From Diacronema lutheri (taxonomy: Eukaryota > Haptophyta > Pavlovophyceae > Pavlovales > Pavlovaceae), in contig JAGTXO010000060.1 of the NCBI GenBank assembly GCA_019448385.1, forward strand, positions 141,606-205,605: a stretch of DNA of 64,000 bases. Direction: 5' to 3'. Of this stretch, positions 11,641 to 20,905 are shown piece by piece (position 1 is the stretch's first letter; each line of letters opens with the position of its first letter). The notes under the pieces were generated by a model, which ran no database searches, had not been told where the DNA came from, and worked only from the letters and a program-made list of their open reading frames with translations. A program made the position numbers and the translations under genes.

Positions 11641-13488
11641 ATGGCGGCCCACGCCGCGCGTGGGCACGTGCGCGACGTGCCGCTCGCCGCGTCGCTCTCG
11701 TCGGACGCGCCCGGCTTCGCGGGGGAGGGCGTGGGCGAGCTCGGACCGCTCTGCTGGAAGTGCTGCGCGCCCAAGCGCGCGCGCTCCGCCGCGCCGCCGC
11801 CCGCCGCCGCCGCCGCCGCCGCGCCGCCGCCGCCGCCGTGCGCCGTGCCCGGCCGGCTGCCCTTCGGCGGCGCGGCCGGCGGCCGGCAGTGCCCCGTGTG
11901 CGCGGGCGCTGGGCGGCTGCCACCGACGCAGCGCCGGCGTAAGCAGCTGAGCGCACCCGCCGTCCCGCCCTTCCGCGGCCGCCCCGCCGACTGGGTCTCG
12001 CGCGGCCCCGCGCCCGCCACGCCCGAGGCGGTGACGGCCGCATCGCTCGCGCGCGACGAGCAGCTCGTGGGCCTCGTCGGCGACTGGCGGATCATCCAGC
12101 GGCGCGCGGGGCATCGCTGGTCGACCGACGACCTCGTCACCGCGTGGGCCGCCGTCTGCGCCGTCCGCGCCGCGCGCGCCGCCGGCGCGCCCACCGGCAC
12201 GGCGACCGCTCCACCGCCGGCACGACCGCTCCGCTGTCTCGACCTGGGCACGGGCAACGGGACGGTGCTCCTCATGATCGCGCACACCTTCCCGGACGCG
12301 ACGTGCGTCGGCGTCGAGGCGCGCGCCGAGGCCATCGAGCTCGCCACGCGCTCGATCGCGCACAACGTCGGTGCGCCGCAGCACGCGCCGCTGCGCGCGC
12401 ACGGCGCGGTCGCGGCGCACGGCGCGTCGGGCGCGCCGTCGGCGGCGGCGGCGGTGGCGGCGGCAGGCGCTGGCGGCACGGCCGGGCGGGCCGGAGCACC
12501 GCGCGCGCGCGTGCGCGTGCTGCGTGCCGACCTGCGCGACGACGCGGCGCTCGACGCGCTGCTCGCGGAGGAGGGGGCGCGGGGCGACGGCGACGGCGAC
12601 GGCGACGGCGATGGTGATGGTGATGATGGCGGTGAGGGTGCGGGCGGCCGCGCGGGCTTTGACCTCGTGACGGGCACGCCGCCCTATTGGCTCGTGAGCA
12701 CAACCGAGGCGCTGCCCGCCGAGGCGGACGCGGGGGCGAACGAGAAGACGAACGCGAACGCGAACGCGAACGCGAACGCGAACGCGAACGCGGGCGCGGA
12801 GGCGGAGGCGGAGGCGGAGGCGGAGGCGGAGACGGAGGCGGAGGCGGAGGCGGAGGCGGGCGCGGACGGGGCGGCGGTGGCACCCGCGGACGGCCGCGCG
12901 CGCCGGCTCGTGACCGTCGCGGCGGAGGGCGCTCTGACCGCATCGGCGGAGGACGCGCCGGCGCGCTGCTGCTTCCGCGGCACCGTCGCCGCGTACTGCG
13001 CTGCCGCCGCGCGTTGCCTCTCGCGCTCAGTGTCTGCACGCTTCACTGTCTGCGACTCGGCGGCGCACGACGCGCGCGTGCTCGCCGCAGCCGTCGAGTC
13101 GGGGCTGGAGGTGGTCTCGCGCGTGAGCGTGCACGGGCGCGAGGGCAAGGACGCGCTCTTCCGCGTCTGGACGATGCGACGGCCGTTACGCGAGGCCGAC
13201 GCCGCAGCGACGGCCGCGGCCGCCGCGCTCGCGAGGCGCGCTCCGGGCGGCGCGCGCGGCGGGGACGCGGCGTGGGCGGCGGCGGCGGTGGCGGCGGGCG
13301 GCGCGGCGTGGCCATGGGCGGAGGAGGTGCTCTCGGTCCGTGGCGCCGACGGCCGTTGGAGCGCGCGCTACTGCGCACTCCTCGAGGCGATGGGCATTCC
13401 CTCCTCGCGTGAGGGTGGTCGCCACGCCACGGATTCGGACGATGGCGCGGACGCGACGAAGACGGGGCTCTCAGAAAACTTGAACTGA
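11641..13488 (+). CDS. TrmN6/YfiC-like SAM-dependent methyltransferase with low-complexity inserts
   Basis: Resembles tRNA1(Val)-adenine-N6 methyltransferase-type enzymes: WSTDDLVTAWAAV, the SAM-binding motif LDLGTGNGTVLLMIA, an acidic strand after it (CVGVEARAEAIELA), and the catalytic (N/T)PPY motif as FDLVTGTPPYW. An N-terminal extension has paired Cys (CWKCC and CPVCAGAGRLPP) that look like a zinc knuckle. Single exon, 615 aa from 11641 (630 from 11596). Three repeat inserts break the fold: a Gly/Asp run just before the catalytic motif (about 12588-12640), and Asn/Ala then Glu/Ala runs just after it (about 12750-12860). The substrate is not shown by the sequence. It ends 9 bp before the stop of the convergent minus gene. 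Confidence 0.75.
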   Translation: MAAHAARGHVRDVPLAASLSSDAPGFAGEGVGELGPLCWKCCAPKRARSAAPPPAAAAAAAPPPPPCAVPGRLPFGGAAGGRQCPVCAGAGRLPPTQRRRKQLSAPAVPPFRGRPADWVSRGPAPATPEAVTAASLARDEQLVGLVGDWRIIQRRAGHRWSTDDLVTAWAAVCAVRAARAAGAPTGTATAPPPARPLRCLDLGTGNGTVLLMIAHTFPDATCVGVEARAEAIELATRSIAHNVGAPQHAPLRAHGAVAAHGASGAPSAAAAVAAAGAGGTAGRAGAPRARVRVLRADLRDDAALDALLAEEGARGDGDGDGDGDGDGDDGGEGAGGRAGFDLVTGTPPYWLVSTTEALPAEADAGANEKTNANANANANANANAGAEAEAEAEAEAETEAEAEAEAGADGAAVAPADGRARRLVTVAAEGALTASAEDAPARCCFRGTVAAYCAAAARCLSRSVSARFTVCDSAAHDARVLAAAVESGLEVVSRVSVHGREGKDALFRVWTMRRPLREADAAATAAAAALARRAPGGARGGDAAWAAAAVAAGGAAWPWAEEVLSVRGADGRWSARYCALLEAMGIPSSREGGRHATDSDDGADATKTGLSENLN

Positions 13489-13497
13489 AGGTCGCTC

Positions 13498-14358
13498 TCA
13501 AAAGGCTGGCCCACTCGGCGCTGTTCCCGCCCCTCGCACGGCACCCCGCGCACTACGGCCGCCTCCACCGTCGCCAACACTGCCGCCGCCGCCGCCGCCG
13601 CGTGCGAGCGCGCGCCGCTGCGCGCGCCGGCCCCACCAGTCCTGCGCCTGCGCCTGCGCGAGGTTGATGGCGATGGCGAGGAGCTGCCAGGCGAGGCGGC
13701 GGTACCATTTCTCGACCACCATCTCCACCGGCGGCGTCATCGCCGGGCTGAGGCGCACGAGCCGCTCCGCCTCGGCGCCGAGCCGCGCGTCCACGTCGGC
13801 GGCCGCGCGCCGCACGGCCGAGCGTAGCCGCGGCGCGCGGAGCGCGCGCGGCACGCAGCCGCGCGCGGCGCGGGCGAAAGCGCGCTGCGCGCTGCGGCGT
13901 GCGCGAAGCAGCTCGCCCGCGTACGCCTCCGTCCCCGGCACGACGCGCAGCTGCGCCGCGTCAAAGTCGTCTGCGGCCGCGTCAGCGAGCACAGCGAGCT
14001 GCGCTCGGACCGCCGGCTCGAGCGCATCGGCGGTGCGCGCGGCGAGCTCGTGCGAGGCGGCGAGACGCGCCCAGAGGGTCGCACGCGCCCCGCCAGCCGC
14101 CACGCGCGCGGCGCACGCGCGCTCAAACTCGGCGACGCACGCGGCGCGCACGCCGTCCGCGCGCGCGCGGAACGAGCCGGCGGGCACGGCGAGCTCGGCG
14201 GCGGCGGCGTCATCGAGGAGGGTGGCGGAGAGCTCTGTGAGGCGATCTGAGGCGCACGCCAGCGCGTGCGCGCACACCGGGTGCGCCGCACCACGCGCGC
14301 CCGCGCCGCGCACGCCGACGGCGACGAGCAGCGCCCACGCGCCACGCCTTCCCGCCAT
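13498..14358 (-). CDS. hypothetical Ala/Arg-rich secreted or membrane protein
   Basis: Single-exon ORF of 286 aa; family not recognised. The N-terminus ([23 protein letters not shown]) looks like a signal peptide. The middle is helical and Ala/Arg/Glu-rich with three or four Cys in the first half. A hydrophobic stretch ([14 protein letters not shown]) lies before a Gly/Arg-rich tail. Support for being a real gene is its position: its 5' end faces the galactosyltransferase start 35 bp away, its stop is 9 bp from the methyltransferase stop, and its opposite-strand frames look like shadows. Confidence 0.5.
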   Translation of the reverse strand: MAGRRGAWALLVAVGVRGAGARGAAHPVCAHALACASDRLTELSATLLDDAAAAELAVPAGSFRARADGVRAACVAEFERACAARVAAGGARATLWARLAASHELAARTADALEPAVRAQLAVLADAAADDFDAAQLRVVPGTEAYAGELLRARRSAQRAFARAARGCVPRALRAPRLRSAVRRAAADVDARLGAEAERLVRLSPAMTPPVEMVVEKWYRRLAWQLLAIAINLAQAQAQDWWGRRAQRRALARGGGGGGSVGDGGGGRSARGAVRGAGTAPSGPAF

Positions 14359-14393
14359 TATTATTTACGATTGAAGCAAGCCCAACCGTATCC
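14359..14393. promoter_or_regulatory. 35-bp divergent promoter region
   Basis: Between ATG 14358 (-) and ATG 14394 (+). It contains an A/T-rich core (ttattatttac) that stands out from its surroundings and may be a bidirectional core promoter. Confidence 0.4.
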
Positions 14394-17300
14394 ATGGGGG
14401 GTAGCACGGCGGTGTTGGCGCTGGTGCTCCTCATCGTCGGCTCGACGACGGACGGCGGTGGTGAGCGCGGCGTGCGCCGGCGCGGCGCGGGCGCGCTGCC
14501 ACCGCCGGCGCTCGTGCGCGATGGCGAGATCGTCGTCACCTTTCCCATCGCGGACGGCCTCCAGCCCGGCGACTTTCCGACCCGCCGCTACCAGGAGCTC
14601 CTTGCAGGCTCGGGCCTCGCGCAGCCCGACGCGGCGGCGCCGGGCAGTGGCGGCGCGGAGGAGCGCAGCGCCAAGTCAGAGCGCTCCGGCACGCCCGATG
14701 AGCCGCGCGAGTCCGCCTCTGGCCCCAGCCTGCGCGCGCTCATGCGCGAGTGGGGCCAGGTGTGCGCGCGCTCGGCCGCGGCGCCCTCACGCGGCTCGCG
14801 CCCGCGCGCACGCGCCGCGCGCGTGGGAGCCCGTCGTCGGCTCTCGCGACGCCTCGCCTAATGACGCCACGCCCACGTACGCCGTCGCCTCCACGCGGCG
14901 CTCGTCCCGCCCGGCCGCGCCGCGCTGCCGCCTCGCGCAGATCAACTGGCTTGAGAGTCCGGGCCAATCCGAGGTGGCGACGATCGTCGCGGAGATGCTC
15001 ACGGGCAACAAGCACGTCGCCATCGTCACGACTGCCTCGCTCCCGTGGCTGACGGGCACCGCCGTCAACCCGCTGCTCCGAGCCGCCTACCTCGCGAAGC
15101 GCGGCGCGCGCGTGACGCTGCTCGTGCCGTGGCTGCACCCGTCGGACCAGGTGAATGCTCGCGCGGCGCGCGGCGCGCGGCCGTGCGGCACAGCCGGCAG
15201 CGCCGTCCGCCGCGGCGCACGCGCGCAAGCGCTCCGACGGCGTGTCAGAACCCCCCTCCCCCCCTCCCCCCCCCCCCCCTCCCCCCCTCCCCCCCTCCCC
15301 CCCCCCCCCTTTGCCCTTCTTGACGCGCCCTGTCGCCCCTCTCTCCCTCCGCCGCCCGCTCGCGCAGCGCCTCGTCTTCCCCGCCAACGTGACCTTTGGC
15401 AGCCCGTCGGAGCAGGAGGCTTGGATCCGCCGTTGGCTCCAAGACCGCGCACAGCTGCCGCCCGAGCTGCTTGGCGACAGACTCGCGATCAGATGGTGCG
15501 CCCTCGCCCCGCCCTTGTGCCACCCATCCTCCGCCCATACCCACCCGCTTTCCCAACCCTCCCAACCCTCCCAACCCTCACCCAGCCCAAACCCAAACCC
15601 AACCAACAACCCCCCCCCCCCCCCCCCCCCCCCCCTCCCCCCACTTTTAAAAAATGTCCACCAAAGGTACGCCTCGCGCTACCACCCGGAGAAGGGCTCG
15701 GTCCTCGCCCTCGGCGACCTGACCAAGTACCTCACGCGCGAGGAGCAGGGTGGCGTCTGCGTCCTCGAGGAGCCCGAGCACCTCAACTGGTTCCACAATG
15801 GTGCGCCCAGCGCAGCTCCGCGCGCTCTCTTAACGGCCGCCTGTGCCCCCTCAACGTGTCCCCCCCCCCCCCCCCCCCGCCCCTCGTACATAACCGTTTC
15901 ACCTGCAGGCGAGCACTGGTGCCAAAAATGGCAACTCGTTATCGGCATCATCCACACGAACTACTGGTCGTACGCGCCGCATTTTAGCAAGCATAGGCCC
16001 CCTTTCCCCCTTCCTCTCCCTTCCTCACGAGCCGAACAAGCCACACCCCTCCCCCCCCCCCCCCCCCCCCCCCCCAGCTACGCGCGCTCTCACGAGACAG
16101 GCGGCCTGATGGCTGCGGCTCTCACGCAGCAGATCAACCGTTGGATGTGCGGCGGTTACTGCCACAAGTCGATCAAGCTCTCGGGTGCGCACAGCACAGC
16201 GGGCGAGATCGGCCAGGCCCGGCCAGGCCGCGCAGCCCCTGGCCGTGTGCTGCACGCGCTCTGCTCCGCACTCACCCACCACCCCTCCCCTCCCCTCCCC
16301 TCCCCTCCCCTGCCCCTTCCCAGACGCCCTGCCCCCCCTCCCCCGCTCCGTCACGCAGAACACACACGGTGTGCGCCAAGATTTCATCGCCATCGGCCAG
16401 CGGCTCGCGCAGGCGCTGCGCGAGCGCTCGGACGCGCTCGGCGGCGTGGCGGACGCGCGCGCGCGCACGGCCGCCGATGCATCCACCGGCGCGGCGCGCG
16501 ACGGCGCGCTGCCGCCGCCACCGCCGCCCTTCAGTCGGAGCGTGTACTTTCTCGGAAAGTGCCTGTGGGCCAAGGGCCACAGAGAGCTCCTTGACCTGCT
16601 TGGCGCCTTTGCCGAGCAGATTGCCGCACAGCCCGGCAATGACGCGCGCGCCGCCGGCGCTGACGCCACCGGCGCCGACGGCGGCGGCGCGCGCGGCGGT
16701 GGTGCGCGCGGCGGCGGCGCGCATTGTCCGATCGAAGTCGACGTGTTCGGCTCGGGTCCGGACCGCGCGGCGATTGGGGCGGAGGCGGCGCGTCTGTGCG
16801 ACAGGTCGGGCGGTAGCGTGCGCGTGCGCCTGTTCGCGGGCATCGACCACGCGAGCGAGGAGGTGCAGGCGTACAAGGTGCGTTCGACGCACCTTCCTTC
16901 CCCCCTCCCTTTCCCCCTCCCTTCCCCCCTCCCTTCCCCCCTCCCTTTCCCCCTCCCTTTCCCCTCCCCTTTCCCCCTCCCCCCCCCCATCCATTTTCCG
17001 CTGTCCCCGCTCGTTAGGGCGCGGGCACCCAGCCGCGCCGGGCGGGCGCGGTGGGTGCGACGGCGGAATGCACGGCAGGGCGCAGACGGTGCGCTGGCGG
17101 GTCCGATGGAAGGGGGGGGGAAGGGGGCGTGGTGGCGGGGCACGGTCGGAGCTGCATGCACTCGCTCGTTTGCGCATCGGCCCCCGCCTTAACAGGCAGC
17201 CCCCTTCCCCCCCCCCCCCCCCCTTTCCCCTCCCCCCCCCCCCCTCTTATCCCCACGCCCGCCCGCCTGCCGCCTTCCCGCCCGCCGCCTCCCGCCCGCC

Positions 17301-18275
17301 CCGCGCTGCGCGCTTGGCATCACACCAGATCTTCGTCAACCCGTGCCGCTCCGACGTGCTCTGCACGACCACCGCCGAAGCCCTCGCCGCGGGCAAGTTT
17401 GCCATCATCGAGGACAACCCGTCCAACGCCTTCTTTAAAAAGTGCGCGAACGCGCTCTTCTACTCAACGGCCGCGCAGTTCTGCGCGCAGCTCGAGTACG
17501 CGCTGTCGGCGATGCCCAAGCCGCTCCTCCCGTCGCAGGCCTACCTCCTCTCGTGGGAGGCCGCGACCGACAGGCTCATCGACGCGATGCTCGTGCGCGC
17601 GCGCGCCCGCCATTCGCACCGCCGCGCCGCGCCGCCGTGCGCACCGTTCGGCACAAGGCCGCCGTGTGCACCGTTCGGCACAAGGCCGCCGTGTGTACAT
17701 CCTTCGCGGCGCGTGTGCCCGCGTCGCCCCCCACCCCGCCGCGCCCGCCGCCCCGCCCGCCCGCTCCGACCGCGCGCTCCGCGCAGACGCCGGTCGCCGG
17801 CGAGGAGGGCCTCAACCCGGGCGACAAGGCATTTGCCGCCTTCCATCAATCCCTCTTCCGGGGTCGTTTCGGCGACTGGTCGCGCGGCGTGCTCGGCGCC
17901 GGCCCGATCGCGCGCCAATTTGAATTGCGGCGCGAGCACGAGAAGGGCGACGGCGGCGTCGAGTCCGCCGCCGCGGATGTGCTCGTCGAGGCGAGCGTAC
18001 GCGCGCGCGAGGCGGCCGTCGCGGCGGACGCGGCGCGCGGCGCGCCAAAGGGCGAGCGTGCCGCCGGCGCGAGAGCACGCTCGGCGCACGCTCTTGCGCC
18101 GCCGTGGGCGCGCGCACTCGCGCCGTCGGGCGCCGCCCGCCTACCGTTGGCGCGAGCGCGCGGCGCCTTGTCGTCGGCGGTGCGCGAGGCGGAGGACTTG
18201 CCAGCGCACGCCGCGCAGTCAGCGAAGCCAAGCGACGCGGGCGGCAACGACGGCGATGGCAGCTGCACAACGTAA
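14394..18275 (+). CDS. DGD1: digalactosyldiacylglycerol synthase, 9 exons
   Basis: GT4-type glycosyltransferase that adds galactose to MGDG to make DGDG for plastid membranes. Exons: 14394-14759, 14941-15150, 15368-15495, 15667-15800, 15909-15969, 16078-16184, 16324-16877, 17329-17592, 17787-18275; 770 aa. Plant DGD1 landmarks are all present: [142 protein letters not shown]. The start [16 protein letters not shown] is signal-peptide-like, fitting secondary-plastid import. Donors include GTACGC and several GTGCGC; C runs precede several acceptors. The last about 130 residues are a low-complexity tail. Convergent with the next minus gene, 70 bp apart. Confidence 0.94.
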
Positions 18276-18345
18276 TCTGCTGCGCGGTCGGAACATCCGA
18301 GGTTCCGAGGTCAGTGGATTTATGTTCCGAGGCCTTCGATCGCCT

Positions 18346-19058
18346 TCAGACACGCGAGGCGGGCACGAGGCGGCGCTCTTGCAAGCAAAGGCCGAAGAGG
18401 TTGCACGGCGGGCAGATGAAACAGCCTGGGTCCAAGGGAGGATAGAAGGGGCGTGACTTGTGAAAGTGGTGGTCGCGGAGGAGCGACGGGCCATTGCGCA
18501 CCGTGCGCGAAAACGCGACACGCGCGTGCATACGCGAGCATGCCGCGTACAAGGTGCGCGCGCGGGCTGGGCAGCGCCCCCGGTGCATGCGCGCGTACCG
18601 ACAATGCAGATGAACCAGCCGAGGGGCGAGATGACCGACTCCTCGACCATGGGTACCTGGCTGGTATACACCACGCCCTGCCCGCCGTAGCTCGCGCCGC
18701 CGGCCGGGTAGCCGCCGCCACTTCCGCCGCCGCTATAGCCCATCGACGACGATCCGCCGACGCCGCCGGTGCTCGTCGCGCCGGCGTAGCCGGCGGCGGC
18801 GCCGTGCGGGTGGTGAGGCGGGTACACGGCTTGCGGGTAACCGCTCGGCAGCGGCGGCGCGCCGCTGCTCGGCGGTGGGCCGGGGATCTGCACCTCCATG
18901 CCCGACGACACGCCGGGCGGGCTCACGACGTTCATGAGCACGCCGTTCACGTTGGCCTGAAAGGTGTCGCCGGGCTGGACGCCGGGTGGCACGACAACGT
19001 TGTACATCTGCGCCGCCGGTGCGCCGCCCGTCGGGTACGCGGGGGGCTGGGAGTACAT
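18346..19058 (-). CDS. PPGV-motif, Cys-rich membrane-associated protein, 2 exons
   Basis: Exons 19058-18599 and 18425-18346, 179 aa. Donor GTACGC and acceptor CAG join GWFICIVG to CFICPPCNLFGLCLQERRLV, restoring one continuous hydrophobic Cys-rich tail, which strongly supports the splice. The N-terminal part has two PPGV segments (VVVPPGVQPGDTFQANV, NVVSPPGVSSGMEVQIPG) followed by a Gly/Ser/Tyr/Pro-rich linker. I recall similar proteins in algae, but no function is known to me. The tail is likely membrane-inserted or palmitoylated (inference). Confidence 0.7.
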
Positions 19059-19140
19059 GCCTTCCCGGTCGCCCGCGAGCGTCCGGCGCCCTCCCCCCTT
19101 CAAGCAGCTTTCCGACGCGTTTCCCTTTGCAGCGCGCACG
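19059..19140. promoter_or_regulatory. 82-bp divergent promoter region (PPGV protein / VAMP)
   Basis: Only 82 bp separate the two start codons. C-rich with a tttccctttgc block; no clear TATA box. Confidence 0.4.
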
Positions 19141-19479
19141 ATGGCGTCCGGGTCGGGCGGAGGCATCCTCCCCAACGAGTACCCCCGGTCGGACGACCGG
19201 GTGGGCGCGGTGCAGGCGGAGGTGGAGCAGGTGTCGGGCATAATGAAGCAGAACGTGCAGGCCCTCGTCAGCCAAGGCGAAGCTCTCCACGAGCTCAGCG
19301 ACAAGACGGACGACCTGCTCTCCGAGGCGCGCAACTTTAAGAAGAGCTCGACCGACATGAAGAACGCGTTGTGGTGGAAGGACATGCAGATGAAGCTGAT
19401 CATCGGCGGCGTTGTCTTCATCGTCCTGCTCATCATCTTCTTCAATGTCAAAAACGCTTTCCAGAGCGACGAGTATTGA
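19141..19479 (+). CDS. VAMP/synaptobrevin-type SNARE with Gln at the zero layer
   Basis: Short v-SNARE of 112 aa: a brief N-terminus, a SNARE motif (about residues 20-80), the conserved juxtamembrane Trp pair (LWWKDMQMK) and a C-terminal tail anchor (LIIGGVVFIVLLIIFF). It has no longin domain, so it is brevin-like. Gap-free alignment with synaptobrevin, fixed by the WW pair, puts Gln45 (codon 19273-19275) where R-SNAREs carry the ionic-layer Arg. Single exon; the start is chosen from family length. It mediates vesicle fusion by pairing with Q-SNAREs. Confidence 0.92.
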   Translation: MASGSGGGILPNEYPRSDDRVGAVQAEVEQVSGIMKQNVQALVSQGEALHELSDKTDDLLSEARNFKKSSTDMKNALWWKDMQMKLIIGGVVFIVLLIIFFNVKNAFQSDEY

Positions 19480-19726
19480 GCACTCATCATCTTCATCGTC
19501 CTGCCCACCCGGCCAGATCAGCGGCGCGCGGCCGGGCGCGCCACTGGCGGTCAATGCTGGGGAGCCGAGGCTGGGCGTTGCGCGTGTCAGGCACCCTGCC
19601 AGTGCGTGGCACGGGAGCCGGTGCGCTCTTTGCGCACAGAGGGGCCCTGTGACTCGCGCCTCCGCCGTCGGCAGCAAGAATTTCAAAATGCGACGAAACC
19701 GATGGCGCGTATTTCATGCACGAAAA

Positions 19727-20819
19727 ATGACGCTCCTCCTTGCCCTCCTGGTGCAGGGCTCGTGCGGCGTGGCTGTGCCTCGGGCCCGCGCGCCGGCGCG
19801 TGCGCGCGTCTCTGCGCTCCTGACCGCCGCTCCACTCGTCGCGCCCATCGCCGACGCGCGCGTTGCACCGCCGATCTCGCCGCTCTTCCCGTCGAGCGAC
19901 GTCCTCGCGTACGATTACCGCAGCGGCGAGAAGGTCGTCTTCAAGAAGCGGAACGCGGGCACGCCCGCGCCGCCGCTGAATGCGGACCCGACGGGCGCAC
20001 CGCCCTCGCCGCCCGCGTTTATTGCGCCCGCGCCACCGCCGCCGCCGCCGCCCATGCCGACCGCGAGCGCGGGCGACTCAGCAGCCGACCTGCGCGCTAA
20101 GGCGCAGGCGGCGCGCACCGACGGCGCGGCGCAGGCAAGCGCGCTGACGCGCGCGGCGGACGACCAGGCCGCCGCGTTGACGCGCTCGGAGGGCGCCAAA
20201 GCCGACGCGCTTGAGCTCGCCGCGCAGCGCGCGTACGACGCGGCCGCGGCGCGCGAGCGCACCGCGCGCTCGGAGCTCAAGTCCGCCGAGGGCAAGGCGG
20301 ACTCGCTGGCGGCCGAGTTGGCCGCGACGGAGAAGGAGCGCGATGCGACGCCGTTCTACCGCCTGGGCAAGAAGGTGTGTGCGCGCGCGCGTACGACCGC
20401 GCGCCTCGCCGCGCGCACGCTGGCGCCGAGCGGCTCAACCGCGCGAGGGGCCCGCCGCGCACGCGCACGCTCGCGCGCGTGGCGCGATGCGCGCGCCCGT
20501 GCCACCACTCCGCTTCGCGGTCGCGCGCCGCCGCCAGGCCGAGTTGAAGGACCGCGCGGCCGCGCTGAGCGAGCAGACGCGCGCGGCGAACGGCGCGGTG
20601 AAGGCGGCAGCAAAAGCAAGTACCGACGCGAGTAGCGCCGTGAGCAAGGAGACGGGCAGCCTCGCCAAGGCGCGCAGCGAGGCCGCCAAGGTGCGCGACA
20701 ACGCGAGTGCCAAGGCCGCCGCCATCCGCGCCGAAGCCGCCAAGCGCGCGGCCAAGGCAACGGCGAGCGCAGAGGGCGCTGCCGCCAAGCTCGACAGGGC
20801 GGCGGCCGCTCTCGAGTAG
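19727..20819 (+). CDS. Ala-rich coiled-coil protein with signal peptide, 2 exons
   Basis: Exons 19727-20374 and 20538-20819 (an in-frame ATG at 19688 is an alternative start). MTLLLALLVQGSCGVAVP is a signal peptide, followed by an Arg/Ala-rich stretch that could be a plastid transit peptide. There is a Pro-rich segment and then long Ala/Lys/Glu helices with heptad character on both sides of the intron (donor GTGTGT, acceptor CAG; GKK joins AELKDRAAALSEQ). It ends in repeated AKAAAIRAEAAKRA-type helices. Family not recognised; the shape is like apolipophorin-type or thylakoid-associated coiled coils. Confidence 0.6.
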
Positions 20820-20905
20820 CGGAAATGGTCTCCCGGGAGGGGCATCTCCGAACGGGGCCGCTGGCTATATATGGGTACGGCGCGGTCCGGGCCACTAGCA
20901 TGAGC

